Shown here: one piece after another, positions 47,277 through 56,535 of the stretch | Layout: every line of letters starts with the position of its first letter | Position numbering within the stretch: position 1 is the first letter of the stretch | From: Peteryoungia aggregata LMG 23059 | GTDB lineage: Bacteria > Pseudomonadota > Alphaproteobacteria > Rhizobiales > Rhizobiaceae | Length of the DNA stretch: 64,000 nt | Assembly: GCF_030814435.1 (NCBI RefSeq) | Contig: NZ_JAUSUW010000002.1 | Coordinates: forward strand, 1-64,000 | Direction of reading: 5' to 3' | Program-made: the position numbers and the translations under genes | Notes under the pieces: model-generated | The model's input: only the letters and a program-made list of their open reading frames with translations | What the model was told of the DNA's origin: nothing | Database searches by the model: none

Positions 47277-48683
47277 ATGAATCGCGTCACACCCCTCATT
47301 CTTGCCGTTGCGCTCTTCATGGAGCAGATGGATTCGACCGTCATCGCCACGGCGCTGCCGACGATCGCCACCGATCTCGGTGTCGGGCCGATCACGCTGA
47401 AGCTCGCGCTGACCTCCTACATGGTGGCGCTCGCGATCTTCATTCCCATCAGCGGCTGGATGGCCGACCGATACGGTGCCAAACGGGTGTTTCGCGCAGC
47501 GATCCTCGTCTTCATGCTGGGCTCCATCTTCTGCGCGATCTCCGATTCGCTGCTCACCTTCGTTGCAGCCCGTTTCCTGCAGGGCATGGGTGGAGCGATG
47601 ATGACGCCGGTCGGACGTCTCGTGCTGTTGCGCACGACGAAGAAGAGTGAGCTGGTCTCCGCCATGGCGCTGCTCACCATTCCCGGGCTGCTCGGACCGA
47701 TCACCGGGCCGCCGGTCGGCGGTTTCATCACCACCTTCTTCAGCTGGCACTGGATCTTTCTCATCAACATCCCGATCGGGCTCCTCGGCCTCTGGCTGTC
47801 CAGCATCTACCTGCCGGAGATCGAACCGATCGAGACAGCGCCGATCGACTGGAAAGGGTTCGTTCTGAGTTCGGCAGCCGCATCCGGGCTGGTCTTCGGG
47901 CTATCGGTCATGAGCCTGCCGGCGCTTCCCGTCTGGGTGGGGGCTGCGGCGACCGTGGTCGGGGTTCTGTCGATGGTGCTCTATGTGTTCCACGCCCGGC
48001 GGCACCCAGCCCCGCTGCTTGACCTGACGCTGTTTGCCAACAGGAGCTTCCGTGCCTCGATCATCGGCGGCACGCTGTTTCGCATCGCGGCCGGCGCCAC
48101 GCCCTTCCTGTTGCCGCTGATGTTGCAACTCGGCTTCGGCATGACCGCCTTTGAATCCGGCATGACCACCTTCATCGCCGCCGTTGGGGCCATCTCGACC
48201 AAATTCATCGCGCGGCGCGCATTCGCTGCGGCAGGCTTTCGCAACGTGCTGATCCTGGCCGGCCTTTTCGGGGCATTGACCACGGCGGTGAACGCGTTCT
48301 TTACCCCGGCGACGCCGGTCGTCCTGCTGATGGCAGTCCTGCTCGTCGGCGGCTTCTGCCGCTCGTTCTTCTTTACGGGCGTGAACACCCTTGGCTATGC
48401 GGAGATCGAAGACCGGGATGCGTCGCAGGCAACCTCGCTCACATCCGTTCTGCAGCAGGTGAGCCTCGCACTCGGCGTCGCAGCTGCCGCCTCGATCCTC
48501 GAAGCCAGCACCCGGATCACGGGAGAAACGCTGTCGCTTGGTGATTTCCACCTCGCCTTTGCCGTTGTCGCCGGCCTCTCGCTGTTTGCGGTCGTGCCCT
48601 TCCTCGGGCTGCCGCGCGATGTCGGGTCTGCTGTCTCCGGATACCGACAGGCGAGCGAAGACGAGACGATGTCGGTGAAGTGA
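47277..48683 (+). CDS. MFS transporter, DHA2-type
   Basis: A 468-residue inner-membrane exporter-type protein of about 14 hydrophobic segments. First-helix motif MEQMDSTVIATALPTIA and loop motif A GWMADRYGAKRVFRAA are those of DHA2/EmrB-like drug:H+ antiporters; the long mid-part includes PIGLLGLWLSSIYLPE. Substrate unknown. No adjacent EmrA-like membrane-fusion partner is present, so it may act alone. Confidence 0.9.
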   Translation: MNRVTPLILAVALFMEQMDSTVIATALPTIATDLGVGPITLKLALTSYMVALAIFIPISGWMADRYGAKRVFRAAILVFMLGSIFCAISDSLLTFVAARFLQGMGGAMMTPVGRLVLLRTTKKSELVSAMALLTIPGLLGPITGPPVGGFITTFFSWHWIFLINIPIGLLGLWLSSIYLPEIEPIETAPIDWKGFVLSSAAASGLVFGLSVMSLPALPVWVGAAATVVGVLSMVLYVFHARRHPAPLLDLTLFANRSFRASIIGGTLFRIAAGATPFLLPLMLQLGFGMTAFESGMTTFIAAVGAISTKFIARRAFAAAGFRNVLILAGLFGALTTAVNAFFTPATPVVLLMAVLLVGGFCRSFFFTGVNTLGYAEIEDRDASQATSLTSVLQQVSLALGVAAAASILEASTRITGETLSLGDFHLAFAVVAGLSLFAVVPFLGLPRDVGSAVSGYRQASEDETMSVK

Positions 48684-49067
48684 CTATTCCGGCCGTTCGC
48701 AGAGCGCCGACAGCTTGTTGCCATCGGGATCGCGGACGTAGCAGGCATAGAAGTTCGGGTGGTGCGAACGAATGCCCGGCGCGCCCTCATCCGTGCCACC
48801 ATTGGCAAGTGCAGCCGTCCAGAAGGCATCGACCGCTGCACGCGTGGTCGCCTCAAAGCAGGGCATCGAGCCATTGCCGACAGTCGAGGGGCTGCCATCG
48901 TAGGGGCGGGTTACCCAGAGACGGCAACGGCTATCGCCGGGTACGCCATAACCGACCTCGTCGGCCTCAGTCGCGCCCCTGATGAAGCCGAGTGTCGCCA
49001 TGACCGGGTCATAGAAGCGCGCCGCGCGCTCCACATCGTCAGTGCCGAGAGTGATATAGGTGAACAT
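48684..49067 (-). CDS. VOC-family (glyoxalase/bleomycin resistance-like) protein
   Basis: 127 residues in the paired beta-alpha-beta-beta-beta arrangement: MFTYITLGTDDVERAARFYD at the start and FYACYVRDPDGNKLSALCE at the end. Metal ligands cannot be assigned firmly. The family includes glyoxalase, fosfomycin-resistance and unknown enzymes; nothing here singles out one. Same strand as rlmE, 12 bases downstream of it. Confidence 0.87.
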   Translation of the reverse strand: MFTYITLGTDDVERAARFYDPVMATLGFIRGATEADEVGYGVPGDSRCRLWVTRPYDGSPSTVGNGSMPCFEATTRAAVDAFWTAALANGGTDEGAPGIRSHHPNFYACYVRDPDGNKLSALCERPE

Positions 49068-49079
49068 GCCGCCCGCACC

Positions 49080-49856
49080 TCAATCCTGATCTTCGTCGGC
49101 GGGCATGTCCTCACGCGGATCGCGGGCAAAGCCCTCCTCGTCGAGTTCGACGATCGCCGGTCCATTGCGGCCCTTGAAGCCCTTGGCGAGCAGAAACATC
49201 TCGACCGATTCCTGGCGCGAGGAGGCCGGCTTGATGTGCAGCACCTGGCGGAAATTCTGCTTCAGCATGTTGAGCAGATCCTTTTCCGTGCCGCCCTGGA
49301 AGGTCTTGGCGAGGAAATGGCCGCCTTCGGACAGGACTTCGACGGCAAAATGCGCCGCCACCTCGCACAGATGCATAGTGCGGATATGGTCGGTCTTCTG
49401 GTGGCCGGTGGTGGGGGCCGCCATGTCCGACAGGACGAGGTTCGGCGTGCCGCCAACGGCCTCGATCAGCTGGCGCGGGGCATCCGGATCGAGGAAGTCG
49501 AGCTGCAGGATTTTTACGCCCGGGATTTGCGCCATTTCCAGGAAGTCGATCGCTGCGACGCGGATGTCCTCGTCAGTCGAATCGGTGACCTTGGCGGCGA
49601 TCTGCGACCAGCTACCCGGTGCTGCGCCCAAGTCGATGATGCGCTTGGCACCTTTCAGGATCTGATGCTTCTCGTCGATTTCCAGCAGTTTGAAGGCGGC
49701 GCGCGCACGATAGCCCTCGAGCTTCGCCCGCTGGACATAGGGGTCATTGATGTGGCGCTCGATCCAGCGCCTCGACGACGCCTTCAGCTTGCCCTTCTTG
49801 ACCTTCTGGCCGAGCTTGCGGCCGGTTCTGTTCCCGCCGATGGGTGGCTTTGCCAT
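49080..49856 (-). CDS. rlmE: 23S rRNA (uridine-2552-2'-O)-methyltransferase
   Basis: RlmE/FtsJ. SAM loop [18 protein letters not shown], further motif [18 protein letters not shown] and [15 protein letters not shown] give the K-D-K-E catalytic set. 258 residues, longer than the 209 of E. coli owing to a basic N-terminus ([20 protein letters not shown]) and an acidic tail ending DEDQD, both seen in rhizobial forms. Starts two bases after the Ppx/GppA stop. Confidence 0.95.
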   Translation of the reverse strand: MAKPPIGGNRTGRKLGQKVKKGKLKASSRRWIERHINDPYVQRAKLEGYRARAAFKLLEIDEKHQILKGAKRIIDLGAAPGSWSQIAAKVTDSTDEDIRVAAIDFLEMAQIPGVKILQLDFLDPDAPRQLIEAVGGTPNLVLSDMAAPTTGHQKTDHIRTMHLCEVAAHFAVEVLSEGGHFLAKTFQGGTEKDLLNMLKQNFRQVLHIKPASSRQESVEMFLLAKGFKGRNGPAIVELDEEGFARDPREDMPADEDQD

Positions 49857-49858
49857 GG

Positions 49859-51547
49859 TCAGCGCTCCTTTACGGTCTGCGGCCGGCGACTGCGGCCACG
49901 TCGCCACACGCCGTCATCGGCCATCATGTCGGTCAATAGTCCCTCGCGCAGGCCACGGTCGGCGACACGCATGCGGCTGGCCGGCCAGCGGCGGCGAATG
50001 GCTTCGAGGATGGCACAGCCGGCCAGAACGAGATCGGCGCGGTCCGGGCCGATGCAGGGATTGCCGGCACGACCGGCATAGTCCCAGGAGAGAAGCTTGG
50101 CCTGCATGGCGGTCACCTCGGCATCGGAGAGCCAGAGGCCATCAACCTTCCGGCGGTCATAGCGCGGCAGGTCGAGATGGACACCGGCAAGTGTCGTGAC
50201 CGTGCCGGACGTTCCAATCAGGTGGAAATCCTCGGGGAAGCCGTCCGGACCCGCCGGCAGTTCGGGGCAGTCGAAGCGTTCGAGCATGCCCTCGACCTCG
50301 CGGGTCATGGCCTCGAAGATATCAGGGGTCACGTCGCGACCGCCATGGCGCTCGGACAGCGTCACCACGCCGACTGGCAGAGAGGTCCAATGGGTGATGT
50401 GATTGGCAAGCCGGCTGGAGCGATTGTCGCCGATCTTGATCACGGCGATTTCCGACGAGCCGCCGCCGATGTCGAAGAGCACCACGGACCGAGCCTCGCG
50501 ACCGACCAGCGAGGAACAGCCGGACACAGCAAGCCGAGCCTCGGTCTCGCGGTTGATGATCTCGAGGCTCAGGCCGGTCTCGACCGTCACGCGCTCCAGG
50601 AAGACTTCCCCGTTTTCGGCCGCGCGGCAGGCTTCGGTCGCGATCAGCCGCATGCGCCTGATATCGCGCGCGCCGAGCTTCGATGCACAGATGCGCAAGG
50701 CCTCCACCGCCCGATCCATGGCATCCTGCGACAGGCGACCGGTGGCGGCCAGGCCCTCCCCCAGACGCACGATGCGCGAAAAGGCATCAACCACACGAAA
50801 CTGACCGGGTCGGGTCGGCTGGGCGATCAGCAGTCGGCAGTTGTTGGTTCCGAGATCGAGCGCGGCATAGAGATCGTCGGCGACACCATCCGCCGCCAAG
50901 CGCAGGCGACCGGCAGTCTGGATCCCGCCGTGTTGCTGCGGCAGGCGCGACGACGTCACCGGAGCACTCTGCGGCTCCGGTCCGCGCACCTTGGCGGCGG
51001 TCACCGAAGGCGGTTGCGAGCCGGCCAGCGGGCGAACATGGCCCGGTTTCTGCGCCACGGCATGGCGGCTTCGATTGCGCTTGCGCTTGCGACCGGCGCG
51101 ATGCGCTGCCGGGTCGGACAGGTTTTCGGAGCTGTTCTGGCCGTTTTGCGACGACTGGCGATGGCCAACGGCGTTGCCTGCCTGCATTCCCGGGCGATCC
51201 GACGCTGTGAGGGGGCCTTTCGGCGCAGCAACTGCGGCGTGGATATCGTGTGTGACCGGGCTCGCGGCAGCGTTGCGGTTGCCACCAGGCTGTTCGGATG
51301 GCGCAGCACCGCCCTTGCCGCGCCGACGGCGCTTGCGCTTGCGGATGGGACCATCCGCAAAGACTGATTCGGAACGTCGCTCGGCAACCGGCGTGGCTGC
51401 CGATCCTGCCGAGGCAGAAGCATCGTGACCGTTCCTGAGCGGCCCCGTCTTCTTGCCCTTGCCGCGCCGGCGAGGAGACCCGCCCTTGCGCTTGCCTGTC
51501 GACGCCCCCTCGCTGTTCGGCTGTCCGCCGCGATTGGGGTCTGTCAC
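49859..51547 (-). CDS. Ppx/GppA family phosphatase with long basic N-terminal extension
   Basis: Exopolyphosphatase/guanosine pentaphosphatase fold, hydrolysing polyphosphate or pppGpp. The ASKHA domain begins at about residue 226 ([14 protein letters not shown]), with [16 protein letters not shown] and [16 protein letters not shown] as phosphate-loop motifs. The first roughly 225 residues are low-complexity and basic ([25 protein letters not shown]), probably disordered and nucleic-acid- or ribosome-binding. No ATG start exists; GTG at [14 protein letters not shown] is my choice, TTG 33 bases earlier the alternative. Coupling with rlmE suggests a role near ribosome biogenesis or stringent response. 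Confidence 0.88.
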   Translation of the reverse strand: MTDPNRGGQPNSEGASTGKRKGGSPRRRGKGKKTGPLRNGHDASASAGSAATPVAERRSESVFADGPIRKRKRRRRGKGGAAPSEQPGGNRNAAASPVTHDIHAAVAAPKGPLTASDRPGMQAGNAVGHRQSSQNGQNSSENLSDPAAHRAGRKRKRNRSRHAVAQKPGHVRPLAGSQPPSVTAAKVRGPEPQSAPVTSSRLPQQHGGIQTAGRLRLAADGVADDLYAALDLGTNNCRLLIAQPTRPGQFRVVDAFSRIVRLGEGLAATGRLSQDAMDRAVEALRICASKLGARDIRRMRLIATEACRAAENGEVFLERVTVETGLSLEIINRETEARLAVSGCSSLVGREARSVVLFDIGGGSSEIAVIKIGDNRSSRLANHITHWTSLPVGVVTLSERHGGRDVTPDIFEAMTREVEGMLERFDCPELPAGPDGFPEDFHLIGTSGTVTTLAGVHLDLPRYDRRKVDGLWLSDAEVTAMQAKLLSWDYAGRAGNPCIGPDRADLVLAGCAILEAIRRRWPASRMRVADRGLREGLLTDMMADDGVWRRGRSRRPQTVKER

Positions 51548-51834
51548 TGAAGTTATCCACTGCACCGCGCAACGCGCCAAGTCCGACGCATGCCGCTGGT
51601 GTCATCATTCGTTTCGTTGGACAAAGCATACCAGCGCCCGCCCCTGGCGCCAAACGGTTTTTCAGAAGCGCTTCAAGGGGCAATATGAGCCACGCTGCTC
51701 CGGCTTTTTTCCTCTCGAATACGCCTGCGCGGGGGCCGCATTTGCGCTCCTGTCATTTTTTTGAAATTCGGTCTTTGCAATGCCGGATGTTTTGGCTATA
51801 AGCCCGCTCACCGGTCGCTGCGGCGGCACCCTGG

Positions 51835-51908
51835 TGGGGAATAGTTCAACGGTAGAACGACGGACTCTGACTCCGTTAATCTTGGTTCGAATCCAGGTTC
51901 CCCAGCCA
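51835..51908 (+). tRNA. tRNA-Gln (anticodon CUG)
   Basis: Acceptor stem TGGGGAA pairs with TTCCCCA, the anticodon stem is ACGGA/TCCGT with loop CTCTGAC (anticodon CTG), the T-arm contains GGTTCGAATCC, and CCA is encoded. The 3' part is duplicated at 54819-54835, so it served as the integration site of the following island. Confidence 0.95.
51889..51905. repeat. Candidate attL: 3' end of tRNA-Gln
   Basis: GAATCCAGGTTCCCCAG matches 54819-54835 at 16 of 17 bases. tRNA 3' ends are the standard target of tyrosine integrases, and an integrase gene follows about 160 bases later. Confidence 0.7.
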
Positions 51909-52065
51909 ATTCTCCCAAAAAGCCTTGATTCTCACGTTTTTCCGTCGTGCCGGATCCCGTTTTGGCGTCATCGGCGACCTGATGCCCAAAACTGATGCCC
52001 AAAGGTGGTACCCAAGCCGAAATCGGCACGGGTGATCTTCGGGCCTGATACAGGGTGTCTTCGTC

Positions 52066-53240
52066 ATGGCAGTGCGCCACGGGGTCGAAAATCTTATCCG
52101 CCGGGGAAACATCTTCTACTGGCGGCCACGCATTCCAGCAGCCTTCATTCACTGCCAACCCGGCAGCCGACTTTCACTGACCCTTCATTGTTCGGATCAT
52201 AGGAACGCACAGATGATCGGCCGCAAACTCAACACGCGGCTCGCCGAATTGAAGATGCACTCGAAGGAAGCAATGTCCAAGCAGCGGCTCCAGAAGCTCT
52301 TTGAACATGAGCGCGACAAGGAACTCGAGCGACTGGGAGAGATCAGCGAAGCCGCAAAGATCTTCGGGCGCGCGGGTGATGTCGTTGACATGGAGCTCGA
52401 TCTTGAAGCGGGCTGGGCCTACCAACTGCTTGCCAAGTTCGGAACCCGTGTGGAACTCTCCCTGGAGGGAGACTGCATCGGCCTTAGCTATCTCTTGAAG
52501 AATGGCGTACCAGTCTCTCACGTCGATGCCATCCGCATCAACTATCGTGCTGAGCGCACGACAGCCGTGAGCGCAAGTTTTGAAGCCGGCATCAGCAGGC
52601 TGATGTACCACTTCGAAATTGAAGACACCGCGATCAATCGCCAGCGAGCAGCGTCGAAGATCTTCGAGGGTCGCGCAGCAGCCCTCCTCGAGATCGATGA
52701 GCGCCACGAACTGGTCGATAAAACCTTAAGCGAGTTCACTGGCGGCGGCAGACCAGCCAGTCCCGCACCGCGGATCCCAGCAGTCGAAGTCGCCGCTCCG
52801 GTTTTAGACCAAACGCCTTCCATTCCTGCAGAGGCGGAGGCCCTACCTCCACCCCTGGCCCCGGCCCCGCCCTCGGAAGAAGCAAAGCCTGCCTATCTCG
52901 ACCTTACTCCGCGCCCGGCAGAGCCCAGCAAAGCCAGTGTGACACCGAAGTCGGGGGCACAGCGGGTCGTCCCCGTTCCTGACTTCGAGCAGGAATGTGA
53001 GAAGCTGATCGCCAATATGGGTAACGAGTGGGAGCCAGCGACCGGGCGAGATGCCATGGCGTTGGTTCGAATTTTCAAGTCCGTTCTCATCGAGCACGGC
53101 GTCGAGCATTCCGGCCAGATCGAGCAGTATCACATCGGCCAACTCCGTCAGCACTTCAACCATATCCCCACAGACTGGGGACGAAGCAGCAGAATGCGTG
53201 TGATGTCAGCCCCGGAATTGCGTGCTGAAGGTGACCGATT
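52066..53240 (+). pseudogene. DUF6538-type tyrosine integrase, 3'-truncated
   Basis: N-terminal and core-binding parts of a phage/island integrase. MAVRHGVENLIRRGNIFYWR, then IPAAFIHC and MIGRKLNTRLAELKM, are the DUF6538 start, followed by a Pro-rich linker and a SAM-like core-binding domain (WEPATGRDAMALVRIFKSVL, FNHIPTDWGRSSRMRVMSAP). The family's catalytic R-H-R-Y domain is missing: past LRAEGDRLK the frame runs into antisense helicase sequence and is meaningless to its stop at 53562. It should be inactive, so the island cannot excise with its own enzyme. Confidence 0.85.
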
Positions 53241-54409
53241 GAAACGCCTGCCCGCGCCATGCCTTGCACTTGATCAGCCATCAACGCGACTAGCGGGGAG
53301 ATCACCACCGTCAGCGCGCCGGTCTTGTCGAACTTCGAGAGGGCGGGGATCTGATAGCAGACCGATTTGCCGGTGCCGGTCGGTAGAATGCCGAGAACAC
53401 TTGCCCCGCGCATCGTCTCATCGACGATCCGCTCCTGCAGGGGGCGTCCCATGTCATCTACTGGCTCGGCGCGGAAAGCATCGAACCCGAACCAGCGTGA
53501 GAGCGCACGCACCGGGTCGTTCCTCTCGCTACACCAGGCGCAATCCGGACCATTGCAATTAGCGTCGCGCAGGTGCCGCACGATCAGTGCGGCCTCGCGG
53601 AACTGCGCCCGCACCCAGGGCGGCATGACGGAATCTCCGCCCGCGACCAATATCCAGGACAAAGCATAGGCCATCGGCCAACCGAGCTGCGGGTTGGAAA
53701 GGCGATTCAGCGTCTGCTCGAGCCGCCTCTCGCAGGCGCGCCCTGCCATAAGCCGGGCAATCGCCTTTTGTGCCGCAAGAGGATCGGGCGCGGGAACTCC
53801 GCGAACCTCCCGAAACGCCGCGTCGAACCCAACTGAATTCTCCATCCTCGTAGCAAGGAAATGAAAGGCTGTAACGGCATCAGGTTGGTCGGCGTTCTGC
53901 TGCCTCAGAGCCGCCAATTGATTGCGCAGCACCTGAAACACCAGTCGCGCATCCAGTTCAGGATTGTTGACGTGACCCGCTTGCAGACGCCCGTCATGGT
54001 AATGCTTGACCAGGTGATGGTAGGGATTACGCGGAAATGCGAGGGGATTGAGCCATAGAGTATCTATCGGTGATCGCAGAACATTCGCCAGCCCAGGCCG
54101 CATCGCGAACAGATGAGGCAAGTCATGCCGAAGTATGTTGTGGCCGAGCAGATGCACGCCATCGGTTGCTTCTGCTTCCAGACGGTCGAGCGCTATCACG
54201 AGATCGCGCTTTTTTGCCAAGATCGGGGGGCGAGCATCGTCGTGCACCGCAGCAAAAGCAAAGATGCTTGCGGCTGCGGGATCAACTTCCAGGTCGATCG
54301 AAACGCAACGCTGAAGAAAGAGTTGGAAGGGCTCGGCCAGATGCATCAATTTTTCATTCACGTGACGACACGAAGAGCGATCATGGTCGTGCGTGTAGGG
54401 AAAGGTCAA
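53240..54409 (-). pseudogene. Exonuclease-RecQ-like helicase, 3'-truncated
   Basis: Remnant of a large protein. Residues 30-170 look like a DEDD 3'-5' exonuclease: DLEV, GHNILRHDLPHL, and NPELDARLVFQVL. After a linker with a cysteine cluster (CNGPDCAWCSERNDP) come RecQ motif 0 (WFGFDAFRAEP), Walker A GILPTGTGKSVCYQIP and motif Ia VVISPLVALMADQV, then coding stops matching: the rest (DEAH box onward) is lost and the frame crosses antisense integrase, ending at 53156. Start MTFPYTHDHDRSS or a few codons later. Helicases of this type occur in mobile islands and may serve defence; here inactive. Confidence 0.75.
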
Positions 54410-54478
54410 CGTTCAACTTATGCCACACAACAACTTTGCCGGATTGCGACGTATGCAGCTCTGTTTCCTAATGAGACC

Positions 54479-54751
54479 CTAAACCCTGCGGCCCAGGGCA
54501 CACAGTACTTCGATACCAGAAGGTGCCGCGGAGAGTTGAGGAACCAAGGCTGATTTGCATCCATAGGCTCGGGTGGGCTGCCGCTCTTGGTGCGTCAGGG
54601 GCCATGGCTCAAAGTCTGCGTTGAACGCCCGAAAGCACCCGTCTTGGTAAGGCCGCCTGACCACAATCGTTAGGTCGGAAATCGGAAATAATTGCCGCTC
54701 TCCCGCCATGTTGACGTCGGCCCAAAGCCAGGGCACAAAGATGGCATCCAC
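54479..54751 (-). CDS. Possible small ORF, unrecognised
   Basis: A 90-residue frame, MDAIFVPWLWADVNMAGERQ onward, with non-random-looking DLTIVVRRPYQDGC and ADFEPWPL. It lies upstream of the helicase on the same strand. No ribosome site or family is evident; it could be the remains of a longer island gene or chance. Confidence 0.25.
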   Translation of the reverse strand: MDAIFVPWLWADVNMAGERQLFPISDLTIVVRRPYQDGCFRAFNADFEPWPLTHQERQPTRAYGCKSALVPQLSAAPSGIEVLCALGRRV

Positions 54752-54818
54752 GGTCGCTCGCGGCAGGAAAACAGAGGAAAATCAAAGGCGATTTTGCTAA
54801 GCCTTTGAAATCATGTGA

Positions 54819-54835
54819 GAATCCAGGTTCTCCAG
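54819..54835. repeat. Candidate attR: partial copy of the tRNA-Gln 3' end
   Basis: GAATCCAGGTTCTCCAG, one mismatch from the tRNA end, in direct orientation about 2.9 kb away. It closes the island. Confidence 0.7.
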
Positions 54836-55035
54836 GCGGTCCATTTTAGGTCGGTTTTCCGCTGCAAATCGGCGACTATTTCTCACAGAAAAAAGCGACG
54901 CCTTCTCAACAACTTGAGCAACCGTGGCTGCTGTTCTTCAGGCCATCCATCGTGCTTGGTCGGGTCTCGTAGAACTGGCTGGGGACCCTCTAGAACGCCA
55001 GCTCTGCCCCCCAAACCGACAACAGCGCTAGTAGA
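54836..55035. other. Gene-free spacer between island and cysG
   Basis: Sequence of about average-to-low GC with no convincing ORF, repeat or terminator seen. Together with 54410-54818 it makes a stretch of about 600 bases lacking a confident gene. Confidence 0.5.
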
Positions 55036-56535
55036 TCACAGAAGTGTTCGTTCACGTTGGTCAAATGCCCCGAAACTCTGTTCCTGAGAAAGGGAATGGT
55101 GGTTTGGGAGCGCAGCCTCGGTTCGCCGGCCGAAAACCGCGCCGACACCGATCAGAACAGGTTCGTCGACGCCGATTGTCCGCATGGCATCTGGCAGGCC
55201 TCCAAGGGGCCCGGCCCAGCGGTGTTCCTGCGTGCGGCTGACAGCGGACACGACGACCACAGGTGTGTCGGACGTCATGCCGTTCTCGCTCAGCCGTTGC
55301 TCGATCTGCCCTGCCATCCGCCCACCCATGTAGAAGACGGATGTCTGGTTGGCTTTGGCGAGCGAGGGCCAGTCCAGGGTTCGCGGCAATTCGGCGTTCC
55401 GGGAATGGCCGGTGATGAGACGAACCTGCTGGGCGTGGTCGCGGTGGGTGAGCGAGGTCTTTAGCGACGCCGCCATGGCAGAAGCCGCGGTGATGCCCGG
55501 CACGACGTCGACGGCAATCCCCTCGCTTTCCAGTCTTGCAATTTCTTCGCCCGCGCGACCGAAGATCATCGGGTCCCCCGATTTGAGGCGGACGACACGT
55601 TTGCCGGCCTTTGCGAAACGCACCATCATGTCGTTGATGTCGTCCTGGCGGCAGCTTTCCCGACCGCCTCTCTTGCCAACGAGGAAGCGTTTCGCCTCTC
55701 GTCTCGCCAGTTCCAGAACCTCGGGCGATACGAGGTCGTCGAAAAGGATGATGTCGGCCGCCTGCAATGCCCGCATGGCCTTCAGCGTCAGAAGTTCGGC
55801 ATCACCGGGCCCTGCCCCAACCAGTGTCACCGATCCCGAGCCCGGAGCGGACGCGATCTGCTCCGCCGTCACCAGCAATGCGTCCGCAGTCTCTTCCGTC
55901 GGCGGTTCATTCGTCATCAGGCTTTGCGCAACGAACCGCTCCCAAAAGAGCCGCCTTGGCCCACCGGGCGCAAGCCGGCGATTGACTGCTTCTCTGAGTC
56001 GATGCGCAAGGCTTGCCCATTGCTTCAAGGACGGCGGCAGCAGGGTTTCGATCCGCTGGCGGATGGCCTGGGCGAGGATGGGGGCAGCCCCATCCGTCGA
56101 GATCGACACGATCACCGGCGAGCGATTGACGATCGAGCCGAACTGGAACTGGCAGTATGCCGGTTTGTCGATCACGTTGACAGGGACGCCCGCCGCACGC
56201 GCCGCGCAGAAGAAGGCGCGGGCCTCGTCCTCGGTTTCGCAGTCAGCGAGCGCAAGTGATGCTCCGGTGAAGATGCCGCAATGCCACGGGTGTGCGTGGT
56301 GGATCAGAGAAGTCCGCTCGATCAGCGCCGCCATGGTCTCGCCGAGATCATCTGTTTCGCAATAGAGCTCTACCTTGGCTCCGCAGGCCTGCAAAAGCTC
56401 GGCCTTCCAGGCGGCGCCATCTGATCCGCCGGCGATGACCGTCCGCTTGCCTTGAAGGTTCCAGAACACTGGAAGCTTGGCGAGCGGCGAAATACGTTCC
56501 TGTCTGTCACTCGGCGGCAATGGGTTGCGTGGCAT
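55036..56535 (-). CDS. cysG: Siroheme synthase CysG
   Basis: A 499-residue multifunctional enzyme making siroheme from uroporphyrinogen III. N-terminal precorrin-2 dehydrogenase/ferrochelatase: FWNLQGKRTVIAGGSDGAAW and ANVIDKP-like VPVNVIDKPAYCQFQFG. C-terminal SUMT domain: VTLVGAGPGDAELLTLKAMR, RLKSGDPMIFGRAGEE, GITAASAMAASLKTSLTHRD. It supplies the cofactor of NirB in the same gene set. Start MPRNPLPPSDRQE, preceded by AGGAGA, lies 29 bases inside the end of nasA. Confidence 0.95.
   Translation of the reverse strand: MPRNPLPPSDRQERISPLAKLPVFWNLQGKRTVIAGGSDGAAWKAELLQACGAKVELYCETDDLGETMAALIERTSLIHHAHPWHCGIFTGASLALADCETEDEARAFFCAARAAGVPVNVIDKPAYCQFQFGSIVNRSPVIVSISTDGAAPILAQAIRQRIETLLPPSLKQWASLAHRLREAVNRRLAPGGPRRLFWERFVAQSLMTNEPPTEETADALLVTAEQIASAPGSGSVTLVGAGPGDAELLTLKAMRALQAADIILFDDLVSPEVLELARREAKRFLVGKRGGRESCRQDDINDMMVRFAKAGKRVVRLKSGDPMIFGRAGEEIARLESEGIAVDVVPGITAASAMAASLKTSLTHRDHAQQVRLITGHSRNAELPRTLDWPSLAKANQTSVFYMGGRMAGQIEQRLSENGMTSDTPVVVVSAVSRTQEHRWAGPLGGLPDAMRTIGVDEPVLIGVGAVFGRRTEAALPNHHSLSQEQSFGAFDQRERTLL

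Larger units (their letters stand above)
51906..54835. mobile_element. Decayed genomic island at tRNA-Gln
   Basis: A roughly 2.9 kb segment between the tRNA 3' end and a near-copy of it. It holds an integrase fragment and a helicase fragment joined tail to tail, and a low-confidence small ORF. GC falls noticeably past 54400. Both genes lack their 3' parts at one junction near 53240, so an internal deletion removed most of the cargo and left the ends. Confidence 0.75.

Noticed and set aside
50177-51367. 396-residue plus-strand ORF
   Set aside because: Antisense to the Ppx/GppA gene; no family features.
53241-53562. C-terminal part of the long integrase ORF
   Set aside because: The frame continues open but is antisense to the helicase; no R-H-R-Y motif is present.
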